Source: CAZDVQ01 sp964508975
GTDB lineage: Bacteria > Bacteroidota > Bacteroidia > Chitinophagales > Saprospiraceae
Direction: 5' to 3'
Length of the DNA stretch: 34,335 nt
Assembly (NCBI GenBank): GCA_964508975.1
Contig: CAZDVQ010000048.1
Coordinates: 1-34,335, forward strand
Made by a program: the position numbers and the translations under genes. The notes beneath the pieces are model-generated. The model had not been told where the DNA came from and did no database searches. It worked only from the letters and a program-made list of their open reading frames with translations. Positions 1 to 6,032 of the stretch are shown here, one piece after another; the first letter of the stretch is position 1; each line of letters begins with the position of its first letter.

Positions 1-35
1 TTAAGGCTAATTTGTACCTTTGTACAGGCTCTTAA

Positions 36-105
36 AAAATGTGTCCTAATCGTAGATCCGTGGAGAGGGGTGGCACCAGCGGTAGCTCGTGACGGGGTGA
101 GGCAC
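36..105 (-). repeat. Family-2 hairpin repeat, left-edge copy
   Basis: Read on the minus strand this is CACCCCGTC, an imperfect hairpin (ACGAGCTACCGCTGGT), CCACCCCTCTCCAC, then CTACGATTAGGACACATTTT. The first part (60-105) differs from the 19755-19800 copy at two positions only, both in the hairpin. The last 20 bases recur as an exact inverted copy at 34304-34323. No gene lies here. A TACCTTTG box at 15-22 resembles a Bacteroidota -7 element but has no gene after it. Confidence 0.75.
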
Positions 106-167
106 CATTTTCAAGGAGCGGTAGATGCAAAATACCCAAAAACAGTCAATACCAACAAAGCTTACAC

Positions 168-268
168 CCCCTGCGCCAGCGCTGCGAAGTGGTGGCCCGC
201 AGGGGCCGAGCGAACAGCGAGCCACGAAGCCTAGCGACGGCGAGCAGCGCGAGCCGGGGCGCCCAAAT
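168..268 (-). repeat. GC-rich hairpin mosaic, copy 1
   Basis: Family-1 mosaic in minus orientation. It begins (from the right) with TTTGGGCGCCCCGG at 254-268 and contains the core hairpin GGCCGAGCGAACAGCGAGCC at 204-223. It starts four bases after the stop codon of the minus-strand membrane protein at 272-1165. A 90-codon open frame across it (125-397) is an artefact of the repeat. Confidence 0.75.
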
Positions 269-271
269 GAT

Positions 272-1165
272 CTAACTAATCAAGGAATCATAAGGCTGGT
301 TATAATCGCTGGCATCATCATCGGCTGGTGGACCCACTTTGACAAAGTAAAGACCCGCCACCAACGACAAGTAAAATGCCCCGATGAAAAGCGTTGATAA
401 TATGCCGAAGGCTAAACCTAGTATGGCCCCCAAGTAAGGAGAAATAATTGCACCAATGATAAACAGCAATAGGAAACCAAAGACAAAAATCAATGCAATA
501 CCAATGGATAATCCGAGGCTAACCAAGAAATAAACAACACCGTTAACTGGCGTAACCAAGCTAATACTTTTCTTGGCCGCATCCATGAAATTTTGGCCTT
601 CATACACAATGTTGGTTGCGGTCAAAATGAGCTGCATCATGAAGACAGAAAACAAGACAGAGAACAACGTGGAGAGGATTGGGTTACCTTTTAACAGTAA
701 AGCCACTGCCGTGCTGATGGCCCCCGTGATGACGAAGTAAAGGAAAAGTTGGGCGATGTTGTTGCCTACTGGGAATTTATCAACCATCCGGGCAATGCCT
801 GGACGATCTTCAAATATTTTCTGCCACACCACCTTGAGCCCGAAAGCCATAAACAAGGTATTGGCCAAGGCTGAGCCAATCGCGCCCAAAACACTCAGTT
901 GAAGAACGATTCCAGCCCAACGTTCCTCTTGGAGGTAAGTCATGAACTCTTCATCTTGGAATGATTGCTCATTGAACGTCCCATCTTTCATGCCTTGTAC
1001 GATGTCGGAAATCAGCAAATAAAATGGGTAGGCCATCAATAGCACCACAATGAGCATGGCCAGTAAGGTGTAAGGTGCTAGTGCTTTCCAGCTGAGCATA
1101 GTAGCCTTGCGGGCGGCAGCAATGATGTCGATTTTGTAGTGTTCCGGTAAGTTATGGCTTTGCAT
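272..1165 (-). CDS. Multi-pass membrane protein of unknown function
   Basis: A 297-residue integral membrane protein. I chose the ATG at 1165 (MQSHNLPEHYKID...), because the longer frame to 1216 adds 17 residues lacking character. About six hydrophobic segments are visible: one near residue 30-50, one after the acidic EQSFQDEEFMTYLQEERW stretch, and four in the second half, including a Gly/Ile-rich FVFGFLLLFIIGAIISPYLGAILGLAFG region. The tail is hydrophilic and acidic (PPADDDASDYNQ). The layout, with a soluble N-terminal arm and long pairs of helices, recalls DUF4013-like or GDPD-membrane-domain proteins, but I do not recognise the family with certainty. It has no operon partner: the next minus-strand gene upstream is aspartate kinase, 90 bp away. 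A GC-rich hairpin mosaic begins right after its stop and may act as its 3' end. Confidence 0.8.
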   Translation of the reverse strand: MQSHNLPEHYKIDIIAAARKATMLSWKALAPYTLLAMLIVVLLMAYPFYLLISDIVQGMKDGTFNEQSFQDEEFMTYLQEERWAGIVLQLSVLGAIGSALANTLFMAFGLKVVWQKIFEDRPGIARMVDKFPVGNNIAQLFLYFVITGAISTAVALLLKGNPILSTLFSVLFSVFMMQLILTATNIVYEGQNFMDAAKKSISLVTPVNGVVYFLVSLGLSIGIALIFVFGFLLLFIIGAIISPYLGAILGLAFGILSTLFIGAFYLSLVAGLYFVKVGPPADDDASDYNQPYDSLIS

Positions 1166-1255
1166 AATAGGGTAGGGTTTTAAATGAAAATGCCGTAGTG
1201 CAGCCACAATTGGCACACGCTACGGCAAATATATAAATTTCTGTTTACCCTTGTA

Positions 1256-2515
1256 CTAAACGGCTACCACGAACTGCGAAGTTGTGGGTGTTTTTTCGGC
1301 CAAGAAGGTTTCGCGGCCTGCGGTTAGTTTCTCCACGGTGGCGCTATCATAATGGCGAATGGTGATTAGCTCCATGCCAGGGGTGTAGTTGCAATCGTAG
1401 TCGCCAGATAAAATCTCAAGCACTTTCTCGATATTTTCCTTGCGATCGTCGACGCAAAGCGAGAAGTTGAGGGCCGAGTTGAGCATCATGTTCACCTTGA
1501 TACGGTTTTGGGTAAACACCGTGAACAACTCGCTTAATTTTGGCTCGTTGATGAAGTAAAAGTCTTTGGACTTGATGCGCAACAAGGCTTGTTCTTTTTT
1601 GAACACGATCACCGGCGGGTAGCTCACGTGGTCGGCATTGCCGTCAACGAGGGTGCCCTCGCGGTCGGGGTTGATGAACGATTTCACACGGAGTGGAATA
1701 TCGCGGTTTTGCAGTGGGCGCATGGTTTTGGGGTGAATAACCTGGGCACCGTAATAGGTCATCTCAATAGCCTCTTGGTAGGATATATGGTCGAGTTTCA
1801 CGGCCTCGGGGAACAAACGCGGGTCGGCGTTCAACACGCCGGGAACATCTTTCCAGATGGTCATGTGCTGCGCACGGAGGGCGTAGGCGAAGATGGCCGC
1901 GGTAAAATCGGAGCCTTCACGACCTAGGGTTGTGGTATTGTTGTCGGCAGTAGAGCCGATAAAACCTTGGGTCAGCACGATACCTTTCTGGATGAGCGGA
2001 GGTACAATTTGCTGAATTTTGGCCTCGGTTTCCGTCCATTGGATAATACCTTCGCGCCAGGTTTCGTCGGTGCGGATGCAATCGCGCACATCGATCCAAG
2101 TGGTGGTAATACCTTCTTGGTTGAGGTATGCAGCCACGATTTTGGTAGAGAGAAACTCTCCGAGCGACACAATCTGGTCGTACAAGTAATCAAAGCTATC
2201 CTCGGGTTCTTCTTCCAGTATCCACTCCACGCTGGCCAGCAGGTCGTGCACCTCGTCGTAAACGGGGTGACCGGGTGCTAAAAGGGCATCCATGATAGCA
2301 ATATGGCTCTGGCGAACCTTGTCGAGGGCTGCGAATGCATCACCATTTTTGTAGAAATAGGCTTTTACCACTTCTTCCAGGGCGTTGGTGGTTTTGCCAG
2401 CAGCCGAAACCACCACGATGGTCTCGGCATCTTTGTATTGTTTAAGAATTTGGGTAACGTTTTTAATGTTATCAGGGTCTTTGACCGAGGCGCCACCAAA
2501 TTTGAAAACTTGCAT
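1256..2515 (-). CDS. lysC: Aspartate kinase (monofunctional)
   Basis: Catalyses ATP-dependent phosphorylation of L-aspartate, the first step of the Lys/Thr/Met/diaminopimelate branch. The N terminus carries the kinase signature KFGGASV (residues 5-11), followed by the amino-acid kinase fold (VVVSAAGKTTN; LGREGSDFTAAIFAYAL; WKDVPGVLNADPR; PKTMRPLQNRDIPLRVKSF). The last 110 residues look like the regulatory ACT region. At 419 residues it has normal length for a kinase without a fused homoserine dehydrogenase. The ATG at 2515 is preferred over the TTG at 2518, since it places the signature as in the family. It is divergent from ahcY with a 122-bp shared upstream region. Lysine or threonine feedback is known for the family, but the sequence does not tell which applies here. 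Confidence 0.95.
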   Translation of the reverse strand: MQVFKFGGASVKDPDNIKNVTQILKQYKDAETIVVVSAAGKTTNALEEVVKAYFYKNGDAFAALDKVRQSHIAIMDALLAPGHPVYDEVHDLLASVEWILEEEPEDSFDYLYDQIVSLGEFLSTKIVAAYLNQEGITTTWIDVRDCIRTDETWREGIIQWTETEAKIQQIVPPLIQKGIVLTQGFIGSTADNNTTTLGREGSDFTAAIFAYALRAQHMTIWKDVPGVLNADPRLFPEAVKLDHISYQEAIEMTYYGAQVIHPKTMRPLQNRDIPLRVKSFINPDREGTLVDGNADHVSYPPVIVFKKEQALLRIKSKDFYFINEPKLSELFTVFTQNRIKVNMMLNSALNFSLCVDDRKENIEKVLEILSGDYDCNYTPGMELITIRHYDSATVEKLTAGRETFLAEKTPTTSQFVVAV

Positions 2516-2637
2516 CAACAGTGAATTTGAAGGTTATTTGAAATCGTCCGCGAATATGCGAAAAACGAGCCAATTTTTAATTGGAAAGTTGTACCTTTGC
2601 ACCGCCAATAAATTTATTGAACATTTATTAATTATTT

Positions 2638-3954
2638 ATGCAATCTGTAGCGTTTATTCCCTACAAAGTGAAAGACATCGCTTTGGCTGAATGGGGTCGC
2701 AAAGAAATCCAATTAGCTGAAGCCGAGATGCCAGGTTTGATGTCCTTGCGTGAGCGTTTCGGTGCTAGCAAGCCCCTCAAAGGAGCTCGTATCGCCGGAT
2801 GTTTACACATGACCATCCAAACGGCAGTACTCATTGAAACCCTTGTTGAACTTGGTGCCGAGGTTACTTGGTCATCTTGTAATATCTTTTCTACACAAGA
2901 CCACGCTGCCGCTGCCATCGCTGCTGCAGGTATTTCTGTGTACGCATGGAAAGGCTTAACAGAAGAAGAGTTTGACTGGTGTATCGAGCAAACTTTGTTC
3001 TTCGGCGAGTCACGCCAACCATTGAACATGATCCTCGACGACGGTGGCGACTTGACCAACATGGTGCTTGATCGTTACCCTGAGTTGGTGGCTGGTATCC
3101 GTGGTATCTCTGAAGAAACTACTACCGGTGTTCACCGCTTGTACGAGCGCATGCAGAAAGGTACTTTGCCACTGCCTGCCATCAATATCAACGACTCTGT
3201 AACCAAGTCTAAATTCGACAACAAATACGGTTGTAAAGAATCTTTGGTTGACTCTATCCGCCGCGCTACTGACGTGATGATGGCTGGTAAAGTAGCTGTT
3301 GTTGCTGGTTATGGCGACGTGGGCAAAGGCTCTGCCGCTTCATTGCGTGGTGCTGGTTGTCGCGTTATCGTGACTGAAATCGACCCGATTTGCGCCCTCC
3401 AGGCTGCTATGGACGGTTTCCAAGTCATCAAAATGGAACGCGCTATCCCGATGGCCAACATCGTGGTAACGGCTACAGGCAACAAAAACATCATCACGGA
3501 GAAACACTTCCGCATGATGACCGACAAAACTATCGTTTGTAATATCGGCCACTTCGACAACGAGATCGACATGGCTTGGTTGAACAAATCTTACGGCCAT
3601 ACCAAAGTTACCGTTAAACCGCAAGTTGACATCTTCAACATCGACGGTACTGACGTAATCATCTTGGCTGAAGGTCGTTTGGTTAACTTGGGTTGTGCAA
3701 CTGGTCACCCATCATTCGTGATGTCGAACTCGTTCACTAACCAAACCTTGGCTCAATTGGAGTTGTGGGAAAACCACGGCAATGGCAAATATGAAAACCG
3801 CGTTTACATGTTGCCTAAACACCTCGACGAGATGGTGGCCCGCTTGCACTTGGCGAAAATCGGCGTTGAACTCGAAGAGTTGAGCACTGACCAAGCTGAT
3901 TACATCGGCGTAAAAGTGGAAGGTCCATTCAAACCTGAATACTACCGCTACTAG
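2638..3954 (+). CDS. ahcY: Adenosylhomocysteinase (S-adenosyl-L-homocysteine hydrolase)
   Basis: Hydrolyses S-adenosylhomocysteine to adenosine and homocysteine, completing the activated-methyl cycle; cytosolic, NAD-dependent. The 438-residue protein shows the substrate-domain signatures (LDDGGDLT near 133-140; SEETTTGVHR 158-167), the NAD-binding loop GYGDVGKG (224-231) with TEIDP after it, the VTATGNKNII segment, and the conserved C-terminal end KPEYYRY. Length is normal. A -7-like TACCTTTG lies at 2592-2599, 39 bp before the ATG; a matching TTG box is not clear. The gene stands alone and is followed by a strong intrinsic terminator. Bacterial ahcY genes can be preceded by an SAH riboswitch, but the 122-bp upstream region shows no long GC-rich fold of that kind. 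Its synonymous-site composition is clearly richer in C than that of the cassette island at 11.7-14.3 kb. Confidence 0.98.
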   Translation: MQSVAFIPYKVKDIALAEWGRKEIQLAEAEMPGLMSLRERFGASKPLKGARIAGCLHMTIQTAVLIETLVELGAEVTWSSCNIFSTQDHAAAAIAAAGISVYAWKGLTEEEFDWCIEQTLFFGESRQPLNMILDDGGDLTNMVLDRYPELVAGIRGISEETTTGVHRLYERMQKGTLPLPAININDSVTKSKFDNKYGCKESLVDSIRRATDVMMAGKVAVVAGYGDVGKGSAASLRGAGCRVIVTEIDPICALQAAMDGFQVIKMERAIPMANIVVTATGNKNIITEKHFRMMTDKTIVCNIGHFDNEIDMAWLNKSYGHTKVTVKPQVDIFNIDGTDVIILAEGRLVNLGCATGHPSFVMSNSFTNQTLAQLELWENHGNGKYENRVYMLPKHLDEMVARLHLAKIGVELEELSTDQADYIGVKVEGPFKPEYYRY

Positions 3955-3976
3955 GATTTATCCTTGATCATAGCCT

Positions 3977-4012
3977 TAAAGGGGTGCAGATACAGTCTGT
4001 ACCCCTTTTTTT
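3977..4012 (+). terminator. Intrinsic terminator of ahcY
   Basis: Stem GGGGTGCAGA / TCTGTACCCC (one G-T pair) with loop TACAG, flanked by AAA on the left and a run of eight T on the right. It sits 23 bp after the ahcY stop codon. This is a textbook plus-strand intrinsic terminator. Confidence 0.9.
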
Positions 4013-4135
4013 ATGGGTTAAAATGGGTGAAGATGGATGAAGATGGGCTAAAATGGAAGAAGTTTGGTGAAAGTTGCTAAAAATAGGCAAGCTTAGATTG
4101 TCAATTATTCACTTTATCATTTTTTCATTTATTCT
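4013..4135. repeat. A/T-rich short-period repeat tract
   Basis: From 4013 to about 4090 the sequence is built from degenerate copies of ATGGGTGAA / ATGGGCTAAA / ATGGATGAAG. It directly precedes GC-rich mosaic copy 2, and a closely similar tract (both strands represented) lies beside mosaic copy 11 at 30427-30525. No gene is visible; the 72-codon frame at 4074-4292 runs through repeat DNA and has no coding character. Confidence 0.6.
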
Positions 4136-4240
4136 TTTGGGCGCCCCGGCTACGCCGTCGCTACGTTCCGCGGCTCGCTATTCGCTCGGCCCGCGTTGCG
4201 GTCTGGCCTTCGGCCACCGCTGCACATCGCTGGCGCAGTT
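4136..4240 (+). repeat. GC-rich hairpin mosaic, copy 2 (reference copy)
   Basis: The clearest copy of family 1. Order of modules: boundary TTTTGGGCGCCCCGG, then GCTACGCCGTCGCTACGTT, core hairpin GGCTCGCTATTCGCTCGGCC (4172-4191), a CGCGTTGCGG hairpin, GGCCTTCGGCC (4205-4215), then ACCGCTGCACATCGCTGGCGC. The plus orientation matches the upstream gene ahcY. Confidence 0.8.
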
Positions 4241-4280
4241 CAGGCTGATATGCCGTGCATGGAACCTCTTACATTTTATT

Positions 4281-4310
4281 TTGTTTTTATGAGTAGAATC
4301 CTTAATTTTG
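4281..4310 (+). promoter_or_regulatory. Bacteroidota-type promoter of the toxin-antitoxin pair
   Basis: TTG at 4281-4283 and TAATTTTG at 4303-4310 are separated by 19 bp, matching the Bacteroidota TTG / TAnnTTTG pattern. The antitoxin ATG is 30 bp downstream. Confidence 0.55.
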
Positions 4311-4340
4311 CTTATTAAATCAGGTGTAATATCATAGTGT

Positions 4341-4556
4341 ATGCTCAACTTAAATTATGTAACAGATACTGCTGGCAATCAAATTGGCGTACAAATACCC
4401 ATGGCTGACTGGCTTTTATTTCAACAAGAGTTTGAAGCAATGAAGCGTAAGCTTCAGATTTTGCAAGGTTTGAAAGATGCCTTAGGTGAGGTGAAAAATG
4501 CCCAAAAAGAGAACCGAAAACTTCAACCGCTAAAAGAATTCTTGAATGAATGTTGA
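4341..4556 (+). CDS. Probable antitoxin of a RelE-type module
   Basis: A 71-residue protein. The first half, a predicted beta-alpha unit (LNYVTDTAGNQIGVQIPMADW), resembles the way small Bacteroidota antitoxins begin, where an N-terminal strand is followed by a helix. The remainder is a long charged helix (EFEAMKRKLQILQGLKDALGEVKNAQKENRKLQ), suited to wrapping a toxin partner. Its stop overlaps the start of the toxin by 11 bp, so the two are translated together. The protein is expected to neutralise the toxin and probably to autoregulate the promoter at 4281-4310. Assignment rests mainly on gene order; I do not see a clear RelB, Phd or HTH motif. Confidence 0.7.
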   Translation: MLNLNYVTDTAGNQIGVQIPMADWLLFQQEFEAMKRKLQILQGLKDALGEVKNAQKENRKLQPLKEFLNEC

Positions 4557-4911
4557 AGTTCTTACTTCTGAAAACTTTCGGAAGGAAGCCAAAAGGTATT
4601 TGAAAAAATTTCCAAGTTTGAAGGTTGAGTTGATTGAACTGTCTGATGCCTTATTACTCAATCCAAGGCAAGGAGTTAAATTAACGGAAACTATCTACAA
4701 AATTAGACTTGCTTCGAAAAGTAAAGGCAAAGGCAAGAGCGGCGGATTTCGCGTGATTACATATATTGTAGAAAACGCAGGACAGGACGATGAATATATA
4801 GTCGTTACTCTTTTGTCAATTTACGATAAATCAGAAATCAATACACTGAAAAATAGTGAAATTAGCTTACTGGTGGAGGATTTCCTAAAGTCAAATGAAA
4901 ACGACATTTAA
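4546..4911 (+). CDS. RelE/ParE-superfamily toxin
   Basis: A 121-residue protein with the RelE/HigB-like arrangement: an N-terminal helix pair (ENFRKEAKRYLKKFPSLK...ELIELSDALLLNP), then a basic strand region (IYKIRLASKSKGKGKSGGFR), then VITYIV and a C-terminal YIVVTLLSIYDKSE strand-helix. The KGKGKSGGFRVI stretch matches the substrate-binding core of the RelE-like cytotoxic translational repressor family. Such toxins usually cleave mRNA at the ribosome. The start overlaps the antitoxin frame by 11 bp. Base composition is AT-rich compared with ahcY, which fits horizontal acquisition. The C-terminal LLSIYDKSEINTL is the motif that usually carries the catalytic Tyr. Confidence 0.85.
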   Translation: MNVEVLTSENFRKEAKRYLKKFPSLKVELIELSDALLLNPRQGVKLTETIYKIRLASKSKGKGKSGGFRVITYIVENAGQDDEYIVVTLLSIYDKSEINTLKNSEISLLVEDFLKSNENDI

Positions 4912-4955
4912 CCGGAAATCTTAAAATAATTTGGTGGACCCTCCCCAAAAAACAA

Positions 4956-4975
4956 AAGGTGCCATGAGGCACCTT
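4956..4975. terminator. Hairpin terminator between the TA pair and ubiX
   Basis: Perfect stem AAGGTGCC / GGCACCTT with loop ATGA. The T-rich side is on the minus strand (TTTTGTTTTTT follows), so it best terminates transcripts coming from ubiX. A second, weaker hairpin, TTTACAAA / TTTGTAAA at 5024-5051 followed by seven T on the plus strand, could terminate the toxin-antitoxin transcript. Confidence 0.65.
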
Positions 4976-5082
4976 CTGTTTATAAATTCACTAAACCCTA
5001 AGTAATAATAATAACGGAGGGTATTTACAAAACGCTGGGTAGGTTTGTAAATTTTTTTAAATTATTTTTATCCAAGCACTCT

Positions 5083-5248
5083 TAAGCGTATGTTTGGACT
5101 TTAGCTTCCGGGGAACAACAGCTCTTTTCGGATGATTTTTGCTTTAAAAAATAGTTACTTAGCACCACTATGCGCCCATTTTTTAAAGCAATCTCATCAA
5201 AAAATAGCTCGTTTTTCCCTCGAAACCCAAAATCCAAACATATTCTTA
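5083..5248. repeat. 166-bp fold-back element, copy 1
   Basis: Begins TAAGCGTATGTTTGGA and ends TCCAAACATATTCTTA, which is nearly its reverse complement. The complementarity continues inward: TTGCTTTAAAAAAT on the left pairs with ATTTTTTAAAGCAA on the right, leaving a loop of about 25 bases (AGTTACTTAGCACCACTATG...). The whole element is therefore one long imperfect hairpin. A close copy lies at 14797-14963. It has no coding capacity and ends four bases beyond the stop codon of ubiX. Confidence 0.8.
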
Positions 5249-5252
5249 GCCC

Positions 5253-5813
5253 TTAACTACCCCAACGATAAGTATTGGGTAAATCAATACCCGCGAGGTC
5301 CAACATGCGGTCAACCACGGTAGATACCAAGGCTTCAACGCTTTCGGGTTTACTGTAAAAGGATGGGCTGGCCGGACAAATAATCGCACCCGCTTCTGTC
5401 AGGCTGGTCATGTTGCGCAGGTGTATCAAGTTGTAGGGCGTTTCGCGCGGCACGATGATTAGTTTGCGGCGCTCTTTCAGCATCACATCGGCAGCACGGG
5501 TTATGAGGTCGTCAGATACACCGTTGGCCATACGGGCCAGCAAGCCCATAGAGCAGGGACAAACAAACATGACGTTGTACTTAGCCGAGCCGGAGGCGAA
5601 AGGCGCCATAAAATCGGACTTGTGATAAAGCTTAAATGGGTATTCCTCGTATTGCTTGTTGCCAATTTCGAGTTCCCAATTGTACTTGGCGTTATCGCTC
5701 ATCACGATGCCCACGGCATCTAGCTGATCTTGAACTTGGACCAATTTGTCCAAGAGGATTTTAGCGTATAACGAACCACTTGAGCCTCCGATGGCCACCA
5801 CTATTCTGTTCAT
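5253..5813 (-). CDS. ubiX: UbiX-family flavin prenyltransferase
   Basis: Makes prenylated FMN, the cofactor used by UbiD-type decarboxylases, from FMN and dimethylallyl monophosphate. The 186-residue protein shows the flavoprotein N terminus VVAIGGSSGSLYAKILLDKL (2-23), the mid-protein PCSMGLLARMANGVSDDLITRAADV segment that binds flavin and prenyl substrate, and the hallmark IIVPRETPYNLIHLRNM with downstream CPASPSFYSKPES. Length is normal. UbiD partners are often near ubiX, but none is present here. Upstream is sppA on the same strand, 220 bp away with a GC-rich mosaic between, so an operon is unlikely. The fold-back element follows its stop directly. Confidence 0.95.
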   Translation of the reverse strand: MNRIVVAIGGSSGSLYAKILLDKLVQVQDQLDAVGIVMSDNAKYNWELEIGNKQYEEYPFKLYHKSDFMAPFASGSAKYNVMFVCPCSMGLLARMANGVSDDLITRAADVMLKERRKLIIVPRETPYNLIHLRNMTSLTEAGAIICPASPSFYSKPESVEALVSTVVDRMLDLAGIDLPNTYRWGS

Positions 5814-5841
5814 GTTTAAAGTTTAAGGCTTGTTTGCGTTA

Positions 5842-6010
5842 GCTGGCTGGAGGGTGCGGCGTAGCCGCAGACCGAGCCGCCCACGTAGAGCCGTTTCTTG
5901 AAACGGCTCCCGCCGATAGGCGGGTTGGGCGGCGAAGGGCCGAGCGAGCAGCGAGCCCGTAAGACAGCGACGGCTGGGCTGCATTTGCAGCCCAGCCGTA
6001 ACGCCCAAAT
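5842..6010 (-). repeat. GC-rich hairpin mosaic, copy 3
   Basis: Minus orientation: from the right, ATTTGGGCGTTACGG, a long hairpin (GGCTGGGCTGC AAAT GCAGCCCAGCC, 5974-5998), the core hairpin (about 5937-5958, GGGCCGAGCGAGCAGCGAGC), hairpins AGCCGTTTC TTG GAAACGGCT and CCCGCC TAT GGCGGG, then a GCGGCGTAGCCGC hairpin. It starts 22 bp after the sppA stop and runs in the same direction. Confidence 0.75.
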
Positions 6011-6032
6011 CCATCAAAAATCAAGCTTGAAT

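Noticed and set aside
125..397. Open frames through repeat DNA at 125-397, 4074-4292, 5898-6152, 11175-11597 and 33977-34237.
   Set aside because: They cross hairpin mosaics, have no recognisable protein character or supporting start context, and mainly encode Arg/Gly/Pro/Ala from GC-rich stems.
1589..2281. Plus-strand frames inside the aspartate kinase gene, and similar antisense frames in ahcY, sppA and others.
   Set aside because: They are shadows of well-supported genes on the opposite strand and contain no domain of their own.
2516..2637. SAH or SAM riboswitch ahead of ahcY.
   Set aside because: The intergenic region is AT-rich with no conserved long stem; only a promoter-like TACCTTTG is visible.
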